DNA of 64,000 nt. It comes from Daedaleopsis sinensis. Taxonomy: Eukaryota > Basidiomycota > Agaricomycetes > Polyporales > Polyporaceae. Each line of letters starts with the position of its first letter. The stretch's first letter is position 1. Shown here in pieces: positions 35,018 to 46,700 of the stretch. The notes beneath the pieces were generated by a model. The model was not told where the DNA came from. It saw only the letters and a list, made by a program, of their open reading frames with translations, and ran no database searches. The position numbers and the translations under genes are program-made. The stretch lies in the NCBI GenBank assembly GCA_033807695.1, contig CM066309.1, forward strand, positions 1,178,001 through 1,242,000, read 5' to 3'.

Positions 35018-38000
35018 GTGCACCCCGCCCGCCCGCACGCGACGCGCAATTACACGCTCACGGACAAGGACAAGGACAAGGACAATGACATGACATGATG
35101 ACACGGACACAAACGACGATGCTCTACGTTATCAGCCTACCTTCTTAGTCGAGAGCAAGCACAAGAACTACTTATATGCTATGAGAACTCCTATTGCTTC
35201 TACCTTCTTCCCTATTTGTCCCGCGTTGACGAACAAGAACCGTGCAGACGCGACTGACGCCATGCCCTGAACTCGGACTTAGTGGTCTCTTACCTTGACC
35301 CGTTACCTAACAGCGTTCTGGATGAGGCTCTAATCCCCGGATATCCACCTGGTAAGTCTTTCACATCATCGCGGCGTCCATTAGAACCGTGCCTTCGGGC
35401 CTCAAGCTCTCGGACCCCTGCCAGTGACTCTCAGATCACACCCCGGTAAGAGTTCATTTCCACCATGTCCCAACTCATCGTCTGCTGCACACACCGTCAG
35501 GATCATTCGAGCCAAATCAACTGCGGGCGGCCGTCGCGCCCTACGCCGGTGGGACTGCTTGGACCCGGCTGGGTAGTAACCATCCCGCACTGCACCCACA
35601 GCAAGAATAGCCCGTGTGAGTCCTGCATGCATGTGTGCACAACTCGTACAATGATTCCTCCGGTTCTGACCACACTCCGGGTAGCACTGTGACAACGCGA
35701 GGCTTCTCCTCCGCTCAACCAGCACAGGCACGCCTGTGAACGGCATTTCATATCAGCGACGTGCGATGCAAGTACGCCATCAGACTCTCGTCCTGGTATC
35801 CGTACTGACTAGAACGCGAACAGCCGCACCTTTCTCCCTAAAGTGAGCAACGGTTGTTCTCTGTCGGGCTTGATCAGGCCGCAAGAGGCGTTCATCCCGC
35901 GAACTTCCTCGCGGAGCGCGTGGGCCGTGGCACATTTATGGGTTCTGCGGCCTCCCTGTCGAGCATCTGTGTCTGCAAAGGGCATTGCCTGCCTCACTCT
36001 CTCTGCGCTACGAGAACTGAGGTGTCCTCCGAGTCTAATCTGAGTGGAGCAATACCGGCACCGCGAGCTGTAGCGGTGGCAGCATTCCCCCACCCCGATT
36101 CTGGATGACTCCAACTCCAAGAGCCACTCGACAGTGGACACCATGGCTTCCCTACCTTCCCCCGCGCACGATGTCGCGCACACCACGGTCACGCCCCCGC
36201 CGCGGCGTCCGAACAACAGCCTGATCGACGTGCGCGTACTCGCTGTTGCTCACGAGACCAGCCTCGCGCCACCCACGCCGCACTGCGCGTCCGAGGCAGG
36301 CCACGGCCCGCGCCTATACTGTACTTACTGCCACTGTGCCACCTCCTCGTCCCCGCACCCTGCCCAATCTCACTGTCAGCTGTCAGCTGTCAGTGCGCAA
36401 GCTTATGTGAACCAGACGACGGTACGACCTCTTCCAGCATTCCGGCGGGGGATTCGGACGCTGAGCGCTGTGCGCTAAGGGCTGCGCTCGCAGAACCGTT
36501 CGAGTTCGTCTCCACCTTTCTCCGAGAGTCGGCGCTGGCAGTCCGGGTCCGCTCCAGCCCGGCCGGGTGCGCTCGGCAAAACCCGGACGCGGACGAAGTG
36601 TGGCAGATGTGTTTGGGTTTTGCATTTATCAAGCAAGCTTGTTGTCACTGTGAGCAGGCGGCGGCGTTCTCGGTCACGGTTAACATTCAACGTTAACGGC
36701 TGACAGAGTTCCAAGTTTCGCGTGACCATATTGAAGCTGGACTGCTCGAACGTTCGCGTGATGCACGACGATGTGGTGGTCCGGCCGCGGAAGACTCGCA
36801 CGAAGTAAGGTATGTCATCCGAGAGCTCGTCTTCCGGGACCTAACGTTAACCGTCATGCCGAATACAGGTATATTATTCGAAGTTCACATCGTGTTGCGG
36901 CGTGTTCCCCTGCAGGCTGCTCGTCAATCAGTACTTGTCAATCAGCGCTAGTACTCACGGGCACTTGGTACTTATAAGGCCGTCGATCAAACTCGCGGAC
37001 AGCTCGCGGACAATCACTATGACGTCGTGCTAGGTATATAGTCAATTCTTCGCGACCTGCAACATACACACGTACAGACCGCCGAACAAGCTATGGCGCA
37101 ACACGCGTACTTACTTGGGAGAAGTTCAAGAAGATGTGACGTAAATATCCTCGACTCTCGAATCGTGCGCCACCGTCGCCGCTCGGCGCACCTCGGCGAT
37201 GGCGAGCGTAAATCCGGGCCCGAACTTCAATTAACCTTCACAAGCCTCAGCGACGTTGACGCGTTCACGACCCAAAGGACGAAAGCTTACACGTACTACT
37301 AGAACACGTTGGTATACTGTTGGCGAGCAGGGCCGGGTGTGGCACCGCGTCCTCCCGCCACCGTCCCGCAGAACATGGGCACCTGTATGCGCTCGTTGTG
37401 TTTATTCTTGAGCCCACTGCCAGGCCCGATGAGCTCGGGAACCTGACGTGATATGTATAGTTGCATCCCGAACTATTGTAGAATTATGATAACTAGACCT
37501 ATACTACTACGAGTTAGTACTACTAGTAGACTGTAGTAGTCTGTAGATTGTGTACTACAGTACTAGAACTGTAGATCGTAACTTTTAGGCCGATACACGC
37601 GTACACTGCAGTGTATACCACTGATCATATACATACGCCGTACGGTGGCTCCGAAACTCAGCAGTGTGGCCATTGACTCTTCATTCTCAACTTGACTGAC
37701 ATTGAAGTGGCAGGATGGATACGTAGTACTGCAATCAGCCTTCATCAAGTTGTTTCAGCTCTAAAGATCTAATCCCTGAGTCATTCAAGTAAAACATAAC
37801 TTTACTTATGTCCTCCCGGACGTAAATTGATGCCCCGCCCGTGTTCTGATCTTGACCTGACCTGACCAGACCTGACCCTGCTCGCCAATTGCAACGGTAA
37901 TGGTCCCGACTCCCGACTCCCGACTCCCGACCAGTGCAGCTGCAGCTGCCTCCCGCAAAACTCCCGCCTCCAGGCTCCCTGAGAGCTCCAAGCTTCTGAG

Positions 38001-39402
38001 CACCACCCAGCTCTCTGAAACAAACATCTTCCCACTCCAAGCTACGTCGTACTCCAAAAGCCCGAAGTTCGAACCCCATGGATCCGAGGAACCCAGGCGC
38101 CCGTCTGGAGGTTCGAACTTCGCGTGCATGATCAGATGATGGCATCCCGGGCCCAGTACCATAGGCGAACTAGCATGAGAGGTACGCGAGGGATATGACG
38201 CGTGTATGCGGTATTGCTGTGCACCATCGAGACTTTGGAAGACCGCGTCCGGTGGGCGGGCGAAGATGCCGGATCAGCCCGGTTTGTTTCAATGTTTGCA
38301 CTTAGCGGAGATATGTCGGATTGTTCGAGGCTCGAGCGACGAGCTGTAAGTTGCTGTAAGCCTGTAATGATTCTCGCACTGTATTATTGCTGCCGTACGC
38401 GTGTGCCTCAGTCTGGGAAACCTGAGCGCTGAGCGCTGAGCGGGCGACAGGGTGCCATCTTGAAAGGATGTACGTTGCAAGGTTGAATGTTTGATGCAGA
38501 TGCAGATGCAGACGCACGATGGATGAATGAACGGATGGATGGCTTCAATCCGCCTGCAGATAAGCATGTATGCTATTAGTATGGAGCTGCGGCGTGTATC
38601 AGCAGGGTGTTGTCCGAATCCTAGGCCACTGGCAGCGGAGACCGTAATTCCGGAGGGAGAGGGAGAGGGAGAGGTATACTGCAAGTTGAAAAGCATGTGT
38701 GCGTGGGTGTGTATTGTACTATGCACTGAGAACAACGGAAGCGAAACCGAAACCGAAACCGAAACGCGGATGCACCGGTACCAAGAGTAAAGCCATCATG
38801 CATCAAGCTCAAGCGTAAGAGCGCACTTCACGATCGTAAGACCACAGCAGCACGTATACGGCGCAAACATCAACACATACGACGGGCATATGGAGGCGCG
38901 TGCAAGAAGCAAGAAGCGGAAGGGTAGGAGAGCAGCGAGCGGACGCGGTCCCCGCAAGGATCCGGAGACCGCCAGGTCATTAAGAGTACGTACGAGGGGT
39001 AGGGGGCAAGCACAGGTGGACGGGTGGCAGCGGAATAAAACAGCACATAAGCATACAGCGAGCAGCGTAGCGTCGTCGACGTTAACAGTAGGTAGTAGTA
39101 GCAGATCCGCGTGGTGCGCGGCACAACAGGGCAGCAGGGGAGGAGGAGGGGGAGGGGGAAGGGTAAACCGGTAATACTAACTCAGACTGGATAAGGGGGA
39201 CGAGAGACAATGGATGACCGGTAAGGGGCGGCACAACGCGGCGCATCTAAGCGGCGAGTTTGCATATCTTGCGTTCGTGTGTGCGCATATTCTAACAGGA
39301 GGAAAAGGGGCATTTTGTCCGATGCAAATGCAAAACCGTGTCCGAGTGTATTGTCTGTACAATAGTTCGCGGCGCGCCGCCAGGAATGTGTCGTCCAATG
39401 CA
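35018..39402. other. 4.4-kb intergenic region rich in short tandem repeats
   Basis: No gene could be supported. Microsatellite-like tracts: GACAAG units near 35060-35085; CCCGACT units near 37905-37930; GAGCGCT units near 38425-38440; GATGCA units near 38495-38515; GGGAGA units near 38655-38675; GAAACC units near 38739-38765. Palindromic TACTAC/GTAGTAG sequence lies at 37500-37560. Small ATG frames at 36134-36478 and 37093-37302 lack family likeness. This is likely the common 3' flank of GT2 copy 1 and the Kre6-like gene. Confidence 0.45.
38063..38122. repeat. Perfect 13-bp inverted repeat with 34-nt loop
   Basis: The arm CGAAGTTCGAACC at 38063-38075 is matched by its exact reverse complement at 38110-38122. 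Each arm also contains the self-complementary TTCGAA. Could form a hairpin or be a paired binding site; it lies in non-coding DNA. Confidence 0.75.
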
Positions 39403-42391
39403 TCAGCACGAGCCGAGCTTCCACATCTTGACCGAGTCGCTGAGAAAAAAGCACAAAAAACACAGTCAGCGCACCGCCCATCGCCCGTCGCCCCGCCCGC
39501 GATCAATGCACGCGCGCGCAACAGCAACAGAAGAGCAGAAGAGGCGACTCACATGCGGAGGGCGCGGTCGTCCTCGGAGCCGGGCCAGGTCGCCGCCCAC
39601 GTGTCCTGCGCGTTCGCAAAGTCGCGCATCGCGGAGCTCGAGCCGTCGAACCACGGCTTGCCCCCGACGTTGTCCGGGAACCAGCCGCTCGTGCCGCCCG
39701 CCGCGACGTCCAGGATGAGGTAAAACTCTGCCAAAAATAAAACGTGCGTCAGCGCGCTGTCCATGTCCCCTGTCCCCGTTCGTCACATCTCCATCTGGGT
39801 CGCCGCTTCCCAGTCTCCAAAAGCTAGATGGCAGATGGCAGACACTCGCTCCCACGGCGCCACCATCAGCGCTCAGCAGTGGAGCCGCAGGAGGGAGAGT
39901 GGAGAGAACCGCGAACCGAGAACCGTAAACCGAGAACCGAACGCAACGCAACGCAACGCACCCTGGTCAAACGGCGCCGCCGGCGTCCCGCCCGCCTTCT
40001 CCCAGATATTCTCCACAACGACCGCGACGCTCGAGCCGTTCGTCGCCGTGGCGGGGTAGTTCCCGCGCGTGAAGAAGTCCTTCCCGCCTTTCCCGGTGAT
40101 CTTGAGGTTCATCATCGCCTGCAGGCGCGAGTCGACGTAGAAGCGGATCCAGTCGGGCGTCCACTCGAGCGCGTACGTGTGGAACGCCTTGTCGTACGAG
40201 GACTGCTTCTGCGACCACCAGCCGAAGATGTGCGTCTGCACGGACTGCAGCACGCCGTAGTTGAGCGTCGAGCGCACGAAGTTCACGCCCTGCGCGGGGT
40301 AGTCGGGCGAGTTCCCGCGCGCCTCCATGATCTGCCCGCGAAGAGTGGTCAGCCCTGACTTCTCGATGAGGGGAAGCAGGGAACGCTGCCGGTACGCACA
40401 TCGATCTCGCCGCTGAGCGGCCACGCGCCGTACGCGTCGTCCTTGGGCAGCAGCCAGATCGCGGGCCACAGCCAGTCGCCGCGCGGGAGCTTCGCGCGCA
40501 CCTCGACCTTGCCGTACGCGATCGTCACCGAGTTCTTCGTGTTGATCCGCGCGGACATGACCGGCTGGATCGTCGCGCCCGTCTTCGCGTTCGAGGACAC
40601 GGAGCACGCCGTCTGTGCGCACGCGCGGTCAGCGTGTGTCTAATGCCTACTGCAAACTGGCAGGGAGGAGAGGGTACCTTGTTGGTGGACGTGCACCCGT
40701 CGAGCGAGTACTTGCCGCCGTCGAGGATCGCGTCGCGCCCGAGCGAGTCCGACGTGAGCGTCGGGAGGATGTACAGCTGCCCGTTCTGGACGAACAGATT
40801 ATCGTCCGAGGCGGTCGCCATCTGGAACTCGCCGTTCCCGAACCCGCCGAGCTCGACCTCGCGCGTCCACGTGTTCTCGAGGTCGAGCGTGTCGAAGCTC
40901 TCGTCGAGCACCATGCACAGGTCCGCGGCGTCGAGCAGCTCGACGTTCTGCCACCCGAAGAAGCACAGCACGCCCGCGCCCCCGATGCCGAGCCACATCA
41001 TGAGGAACGTGAGCCACCACGACGCGCGGTCGCGGCAGTCGCGCTTCTTCAGCCACGGCTTGTCCTCTTTCGAGAGCTTCTGCGAGAGCCGCGAGGACGG
41101 CATCGGCGCCTTCGCCTTGCGCGGGAGCGTCGTGTGCGACGTGCTCGCCGCGGGCGGGTACGGGTAGTACGCGGGCGGGGACCACAGCGACGACGACGGG
41201 CGCGAGGACGGGGAGAGGAACGGCGCGCGCATGTTGATGGCCGGGCTTGACTGCGTCCGCGGGATGGCCGCGTCCGGACCTGCCGCGAATCCCGAAGCAC
41301 GGAAGTCAGATCCTATCTGCACCACACTCAATAGAGCCGGGGAAGCGTGCCCTACCGTACTGGTTCAGCGCGGACGAGCTGCCGGCCATGGCGGCCGCGG
41401 CGCTGTTCATGTAGAGACGGTTCTGGCTCGCGCCCGGGCTCGGCGGCGTCGCGCTCCCTTCACGGGACGGCACGCCGCCGTCCATGAAGGGCGCGTACGG
41501 CCGCCCCAGGTCGCCTGCGTAGTCGCTGCTGCTGCCGATAAGGCCGTAGCCTGCGGCCCCTGCGCCCATCGGGTACGCCGTGCCCGCAAAGTTGGGCGAG
41601 TTCGGCGAGTACTGGTGCGCGGCCTCCCGCGCCCGCAGGCTCTCGATGGATGCGCGGCGCCCCGTCCCAGGGATGGGTGTGCCCGGGTCCGGGTTGCCGG
41701 GGTGGGACTGGAAGGGAAACGCGGACGGGGGAGGGCGCACCCCAGCAGGAGCAGCTGGGGCAGCCGCCCCCGCGGGCATCGCGCCGTAGAACGAGTTCGT
41801 CGGGGTGTCGAACGGATTCGAGGCGGTGTTGGCAGTGGTCGGCGGGACCGCTGTCACCGCGGGCTCGGGATCGGGATCGGGCGAGTACTCGTTGGCCATG
41901 GACGACCGCCGCCGGTGGTTGCGTGCACGGATGCGCGGGTTCGTGGGGGAGATCGGCGCGGTCGGCTGGGGCACGACGGTCGACGTGCCCCCAGCGCGGG
42001 CGGGGTTGCTCCCCGACCGCGTACGCGACGAGGACCGCGCGGCGGCCGTCGGCTTTGGCACGACGGGGGCGGGGGCGGGCGGCGAGCCGTCCGAGTCGCT
42101 GTGCTCACCGGTGGCGGAGGTTTCCGAGGACGCGCTCCAGGACGAACGGGCGTCGGCGCCGACGAAGAAGGGGCGCGGCGGGGAGAGCTGGTCGGTGGAA
42201 CGGCCGACGTCGTTGGACCGTCTGCGGAACTGCTCGGCGATTGGGGTGATCCCCGCGGTGCCGTTGCTGTTGCGCTTGAGCTGGGCCTCGTCCTCGCTGG
42301 AGTCGGCGTGACTGGGTGAGTTGAGTGCGCGGTACGCGTCCGCGGATGAGTAGGCGGTACGGCCCTGCTGTGAATCTCTTCTGCGGTACAT
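39403..42391 (-). CDS. Kre6/Skn1-type GH16 beta-glucan synthesis protein
   Basis: Type II membrane protein needed for beta-1,6-glucan synthesis, placed in the ER, Golgi or plasma membrane in yeasts. Six exons (41356-42391, 40678-41312, 40400-40612, 39962-40331, 39553-39727, 39403-39439) give 821 residues. Residues 1-440 form a long cytosolic Ser/Pro/Ala-rich tail. One transmembrane helix lies at about 444-466 (WWLTFLMMWLGIGGAG). The lumenal GH16 domain carries E626-I-D628-I-M-E631 (GEIDIMEARGN) split by an intron exactly after the Asp. Kre6 hallmarks include WLWPAIWLLPKDDAYG, YALEWTPDWIRFYVDSR and FYLILDVAAGGTSGWFPDNVG. The last exon is tiny and ends VKMWKLGSC. Intron 4 (39728-39961) contains GCAAC pentamer repeats. 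The ATG at 42391 is the first in frame; the upstream open sequence begins on GTG. It lies between two GT2 paralogs. Confidence 0.94.
39896..39961. repeat. Short tandem repeats inside intron 4 of the Kre6-like gene
   Basis: On the plus strand, ACCGAGA/ACCGCGA-type heptamers are followed by GCAAC pentamers, ending at the donor site. Low-complexity intron sequence that may vary between strains. Confidence 0.6.
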
Positions 42392-43784
42392 AGCTACGTA
42401 GATGGCCTCCTCTGCTAGGGAGGGTGGGGGCGGGGAGGAGAGACGGATGGAGGAGAAGGGAGGGGCACGGGGAAGGAGGAGGAGATGATGTTTTGTGGGC
42501 GGGGGCGAATGGAAGGAGAACACGCGGCGCGAGGACCTTGTCGCGTTCTCATCCTGGCCATGGACTCGTTGGAGGAGATAAGCTGCAGCTCGGCGTTCGC
42601 AGAGCGTATCGGCGTCGGCCTACGCCTCCGCGGTGCACGGGGTCCCCGGCCGTAGTAAATCTTTGTTCATGCAAAACTTTCCAACGCGTCTAGCCCCTGG
42701 ACACCATACGTCAGTCTGTCTTAGCCTGCATACAAATGTTCGCACCTGCAGCCAGGCGCACCAGCTCACCTCGAGGCTCGAGCTGCCGCACCACAGGAGG
42801 CGACGAGTCGTCTGAACACGCAGCATGCATGCAAGGCGGGGATGCGACCCCTCTCGCGCCGCCAAACGAAATATTCTGACAGGGCATCATGATTCACCCG
42901 GCCCTGGAAGCTTCCCGCAGTGAGTATTCGCTGTGAATAGTATGATAATAATAAGTAAGTATTGCAGGCCTTGTACAGCCGGCGCCACGGGCCTACGGAA
43001 TAACCGTCCCGTTGATGGGAGTAATTGCAAGAATTTACTTGGCCCGGACATACAACGGCGGGCTCTGCATTTAGCCAGGGCTCCGTCGCGACGTTGGGCT
43101 CGGACGACGACGAGCAGGTCTGATGGAAGTCGCGACTGCCCGTGCAGGACGAGAGTTGGGCCGGAGTCGCGTGGAGGAGAGAGCGAGTGACGTCAGATCT
43201 TACCAGAGGTGTTGATCGCGTTGATATTGACTGGTTCCGGGGTCCTCATGGAGCATCAACACACTTCCCGTTATGGCAGTAGAAGTACCTATGACGTCGA
43301 TAGCTACAACATGACATACACGTTCTCCCGTATTTTCGTGCACGAGGGCGCGCGGCCGGCCGGACGGAGAGGAGGACGGGGGCGAGTGGACGGCGTGGAA
43401 GACGGCCTCGGGCTGTTTCAGACTTGGATGAAGGCGGGCACGGGGGAGATTGGCCGGGAAGGAAGGGGACTGGGTCGGGGGAGGATAAGGCGAGCGCAGA
43501 ATGATCGTGTGCGAAAGGCGATAAGGGTCCGGCGGTTGTCCGGGCAATATTGTGGATTTCGTGCCAAGTGGGCGAGAGCGAGGAATAGGAAAATACGGTG
43601 CGTCCACCGCGTCCTGCTCCCGTCCAACTCGTCCGAGCTTCCCTCTTTACCTCCACCCTCTCCCTGTCTCGCGCATCCCCGCCTCCCTAAAACCTGCCCT
43701 CCTCCTCCTAATTCTATCCGATCCCGCCCTCACGCTCCCTCCGTTCCGTATTCCGCCCCCGTCGTTCCTTCTCAAGTCCCTACC
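42392..43784. promoter_or_regulatory. Divergent promoter region of the Kre6-like gene and GT2 copy 2
   Basis: 1393 bases between outward-facing starts of two cell-wall genes. A strong pyrimidine-rich tract (about 43625-43715, many CCTCC/CTCCC) directly precedes the GT2 start and probably marks its transcription start. Co-regulation of the pair from this region is plausible but not shown. Confidence 0.45.
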
Positions 43785-46700
43785 ATGGACTACGACAGGT
43801 ACGACGCCTTCCTCCACCACATCTTCAAGCAGACACAGGGCGATGCCTGGTTCCGCCCCAACGAGGACAACATCGCCGTCGGCGTCGCCCTCCGCGTCGA
43901 CAACGGCGCGTACCGCGTCTTCCCGTACGAGAACCTCGGCCTCGAGCCCTTCGAGGCCGCCGTCCGCGTCCTCAACCCCGCCGTCGCCGTAAAGGTCCGC
44001 AGCGCCGCCGTCCACGCGGCCTTCTCCGAGGTGTACGTGCATTCCTGCGTCCCGGCCCTCCCCAACGCACTCACCGCACCCTGCAGCGGACCGCAGGACA
44101 GGTCCATCTACATAGATGCCAACACACGCATCCAGATCCTGGACACGATGGTCGATCTCCCGACCGCCGACAAGGAGCAGAGTGCCTCGTTCATTGTGAG
44201 TGCCTCTTCTTCGCCTGCCCCAGCGTTGTCTGTCCTTCGTTTCGCACACCCGCGCAGGCAGGGACGCGCGGCTGCCGTGTGCCCGACAAGCACGACAGTG
44301 TGCGCGAGCTGCGAGGGGCCGCGTTCTGGCCATGTCCGTGCCAACGTTGCAGGCGCGCACCCCGGTCCTGGTCCTTGTCGCAGACGAGAGATCGGTTGCC
44401 ACGGTTCGAAAACTGCAGTGCCATGTCGATCTTCGGCACTTGCCCTGCCGGCGCGTGCCTGCCCACTTAGGTTTTTCCCGCGCCCCCCGCCGCATTGGGC
44501 CACCAATCGGCGCGCGCACAGTCGTCGTCTGCGCGCCGCGCACGACCCCTGACGCCGGCCGACGGCGAGCCGTGCATTCTTGGGGTTTCGCCCAGCATTC
44601 GTCGATCGCGTCGGCCTGGCCTTACCTTGAATGATCGAGTCGGTGGCGTGATGGCCGTCTAGTGCACCCCTCCAACAGGCGCAGTCGACGGTGCAAGTTC
44701 ACTCTTCGTGCCTCCCCCAGCCATTTGACAGAATATGTCAGGAGGAGAGGAGACTATCGCAGACTAGCGACTCGTCGTACTCGGCTGCATGCTGCTCACT
44801 GTCGAACAGAGCCCGCTCACTGATTGCCTGTCCTTCTAGCGCGACGAGCGGGTCTTGGTGGTGTGGTCAGACTCGATCGACACCATCATCCCGACGTGTC
44901 AGGACTTCGAGGAGCGCCTCATCAAGCTGCTCTGGCGTTCGCGCCCAGGCGCCTTCCCCGGCTCTCACCCAACGAGCTCGACAAGCCATCCAGCAAGTGC
45001 GGCCGGTGCGTGTTTTCCTGCCAGTCTTCTTGCTTCATTGCTTCGTTATCTTCATGCGCGGAGAGGAGCGTGGGTATGTCAGGCAGTGAGAAGACATGTC
45101 TTCCAGTCTGCGCGAAGCAGAATTGCTGCCTCGGAACGTTCTGTTCCACCCGTCACGTCTGCGAATCACGTCTCGATTACGCCGAAGTCGGCGGCCCGTG
45201 CTCGACTGTCTTCTGTCCGCCATACTGCCGCATTTCGCTCGCCCGCACCTCTCGTTCTTTCCATTCATTCACATCGCTTATCTGTGTCTAATGGGCCTCC
45301 CGTGCCTTCTCCTGGTCATGTTTGCTGACTATATGCGTGCTCCCTCCAAGAAGGCTCTGTCTCGGGCCACTCCTTCCAGCACATCAATGCGCAAGCGTCG
45401 AACAACCACCTCCGCAACTCCGCCGCACTGGGCACGTCCGGGGTCGGCACGCCGAATGTGCCGGGCACACCGCGCGGGGTCTTCCTGGGGTCCGGGGGCG
45501 TGCTGGGGATGAGCGTCGACGAGCTCGCGCTCGGGGACGAGAAGGACGCGGCGAATCAGACGTCTGCTCACCCGACGACGAAGACGAAGCGCACGTGGTG
45601 GGGCGGCAAGAAGACGGTGACGACGGACACGGTGAGCGCGGTCGACAGCTACGCCGACGTCGAGGCCGGCCCGGAGCCGCGGAGACCGATGCTCCTTGCG
45701 CCCATCTACAACGGGTTGGCGGCGGGGCTGAGTATCTGTGAGTGCACGTCCTCCTCCTTCTGTCTCCCTGGCTGTATGCGCATGCGCTGAACCCGACGAC
45801 AGTCTTCATCGGCAACGGTGTCGCGATCCTGCTGGAAGAAGTGCGGCTCGACGGCAGCTTCATCCGGCTCGCGCTGTGCGCGGCCTGCCCGTTCTTCTTC
45901 TGTGTGTCCCTGGTCAGTGTGTCTCGCATGGAAGCGGCTCGTGCTATCGGCGCTGACGAACTGAACTGCGCCCCCTAGTTCTTCACGCTCCAGATCGTCC
46001 AAAACGTCTCGATGTGCATCGGCCCGATCGCGCAGGTCCACAGCAACTCGAAGTACTACTCCGCCGTGAAGCCGCGCGCGAACAAGCTCGTCGATAACAA
46101 CCTGCCGCACATCACCATCCAGATGCCGGTGTACAAGGAGACCCTGGAAACCGTCTTGTGAGTCCTCGACCGCGCCGCCCAGATAGCCCGGGCCGGGAAC
46201 CACGCGCACGCACGCACATACTAACGGCGGACACAGGGCGCCCTCGATCAACTCGCTGAAGAAGGCGATGCAGACGTACGCGCGGCAAGGCGGCACGTCG
46301 ACCATCTTCGTCAACGACGACGGGCTGCGCCTGCTCCCCGCGGACGAGCGCGACGCGCGCATCGTCTTCTACGCGAATCACGGCATCGGCTGGGTCGCGC
46401 GCCCGAAGCACGACTCTTCCCCCGACGGCTTCCAGCGCGCGGGGCGCTTCAAGAAGGCGTCGAACATGAACTACGGCCTCGCGCTCTCGCTCAAGGCCGA
46501 GAAGCACCTCGCCGCGCTCCTCGCGCGCGAGAAGGCCGCGCGCGGCGGGAGCCGCAGCAGCGGGAGCATTCTCGCGGGCGCGCACGGGCACGGGCCGCAC
46601 GAGGACGTGCGCTTCGGGATGCAGTACCGCCACCGCGACGGCGAGGACCAGGGCGTCGTGAACGAGGGCGTCGGGCAGCGCGTGCGCGCCGCGAGCGACG

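Noticed and set aside
38063..38122. Possible tRNA because of the GGTTCGAA-like arm
   Set aside because: The arms form a simple hairpin; no acceptor, D or anticodon stem could be fitted around them.
41231..42319. 362-residue plus-strand frame
   Set aside because: Antisense to exon 1 of the Kre6-like gene; low-complexity Arg/Gly sequence with no splice signals of its own.
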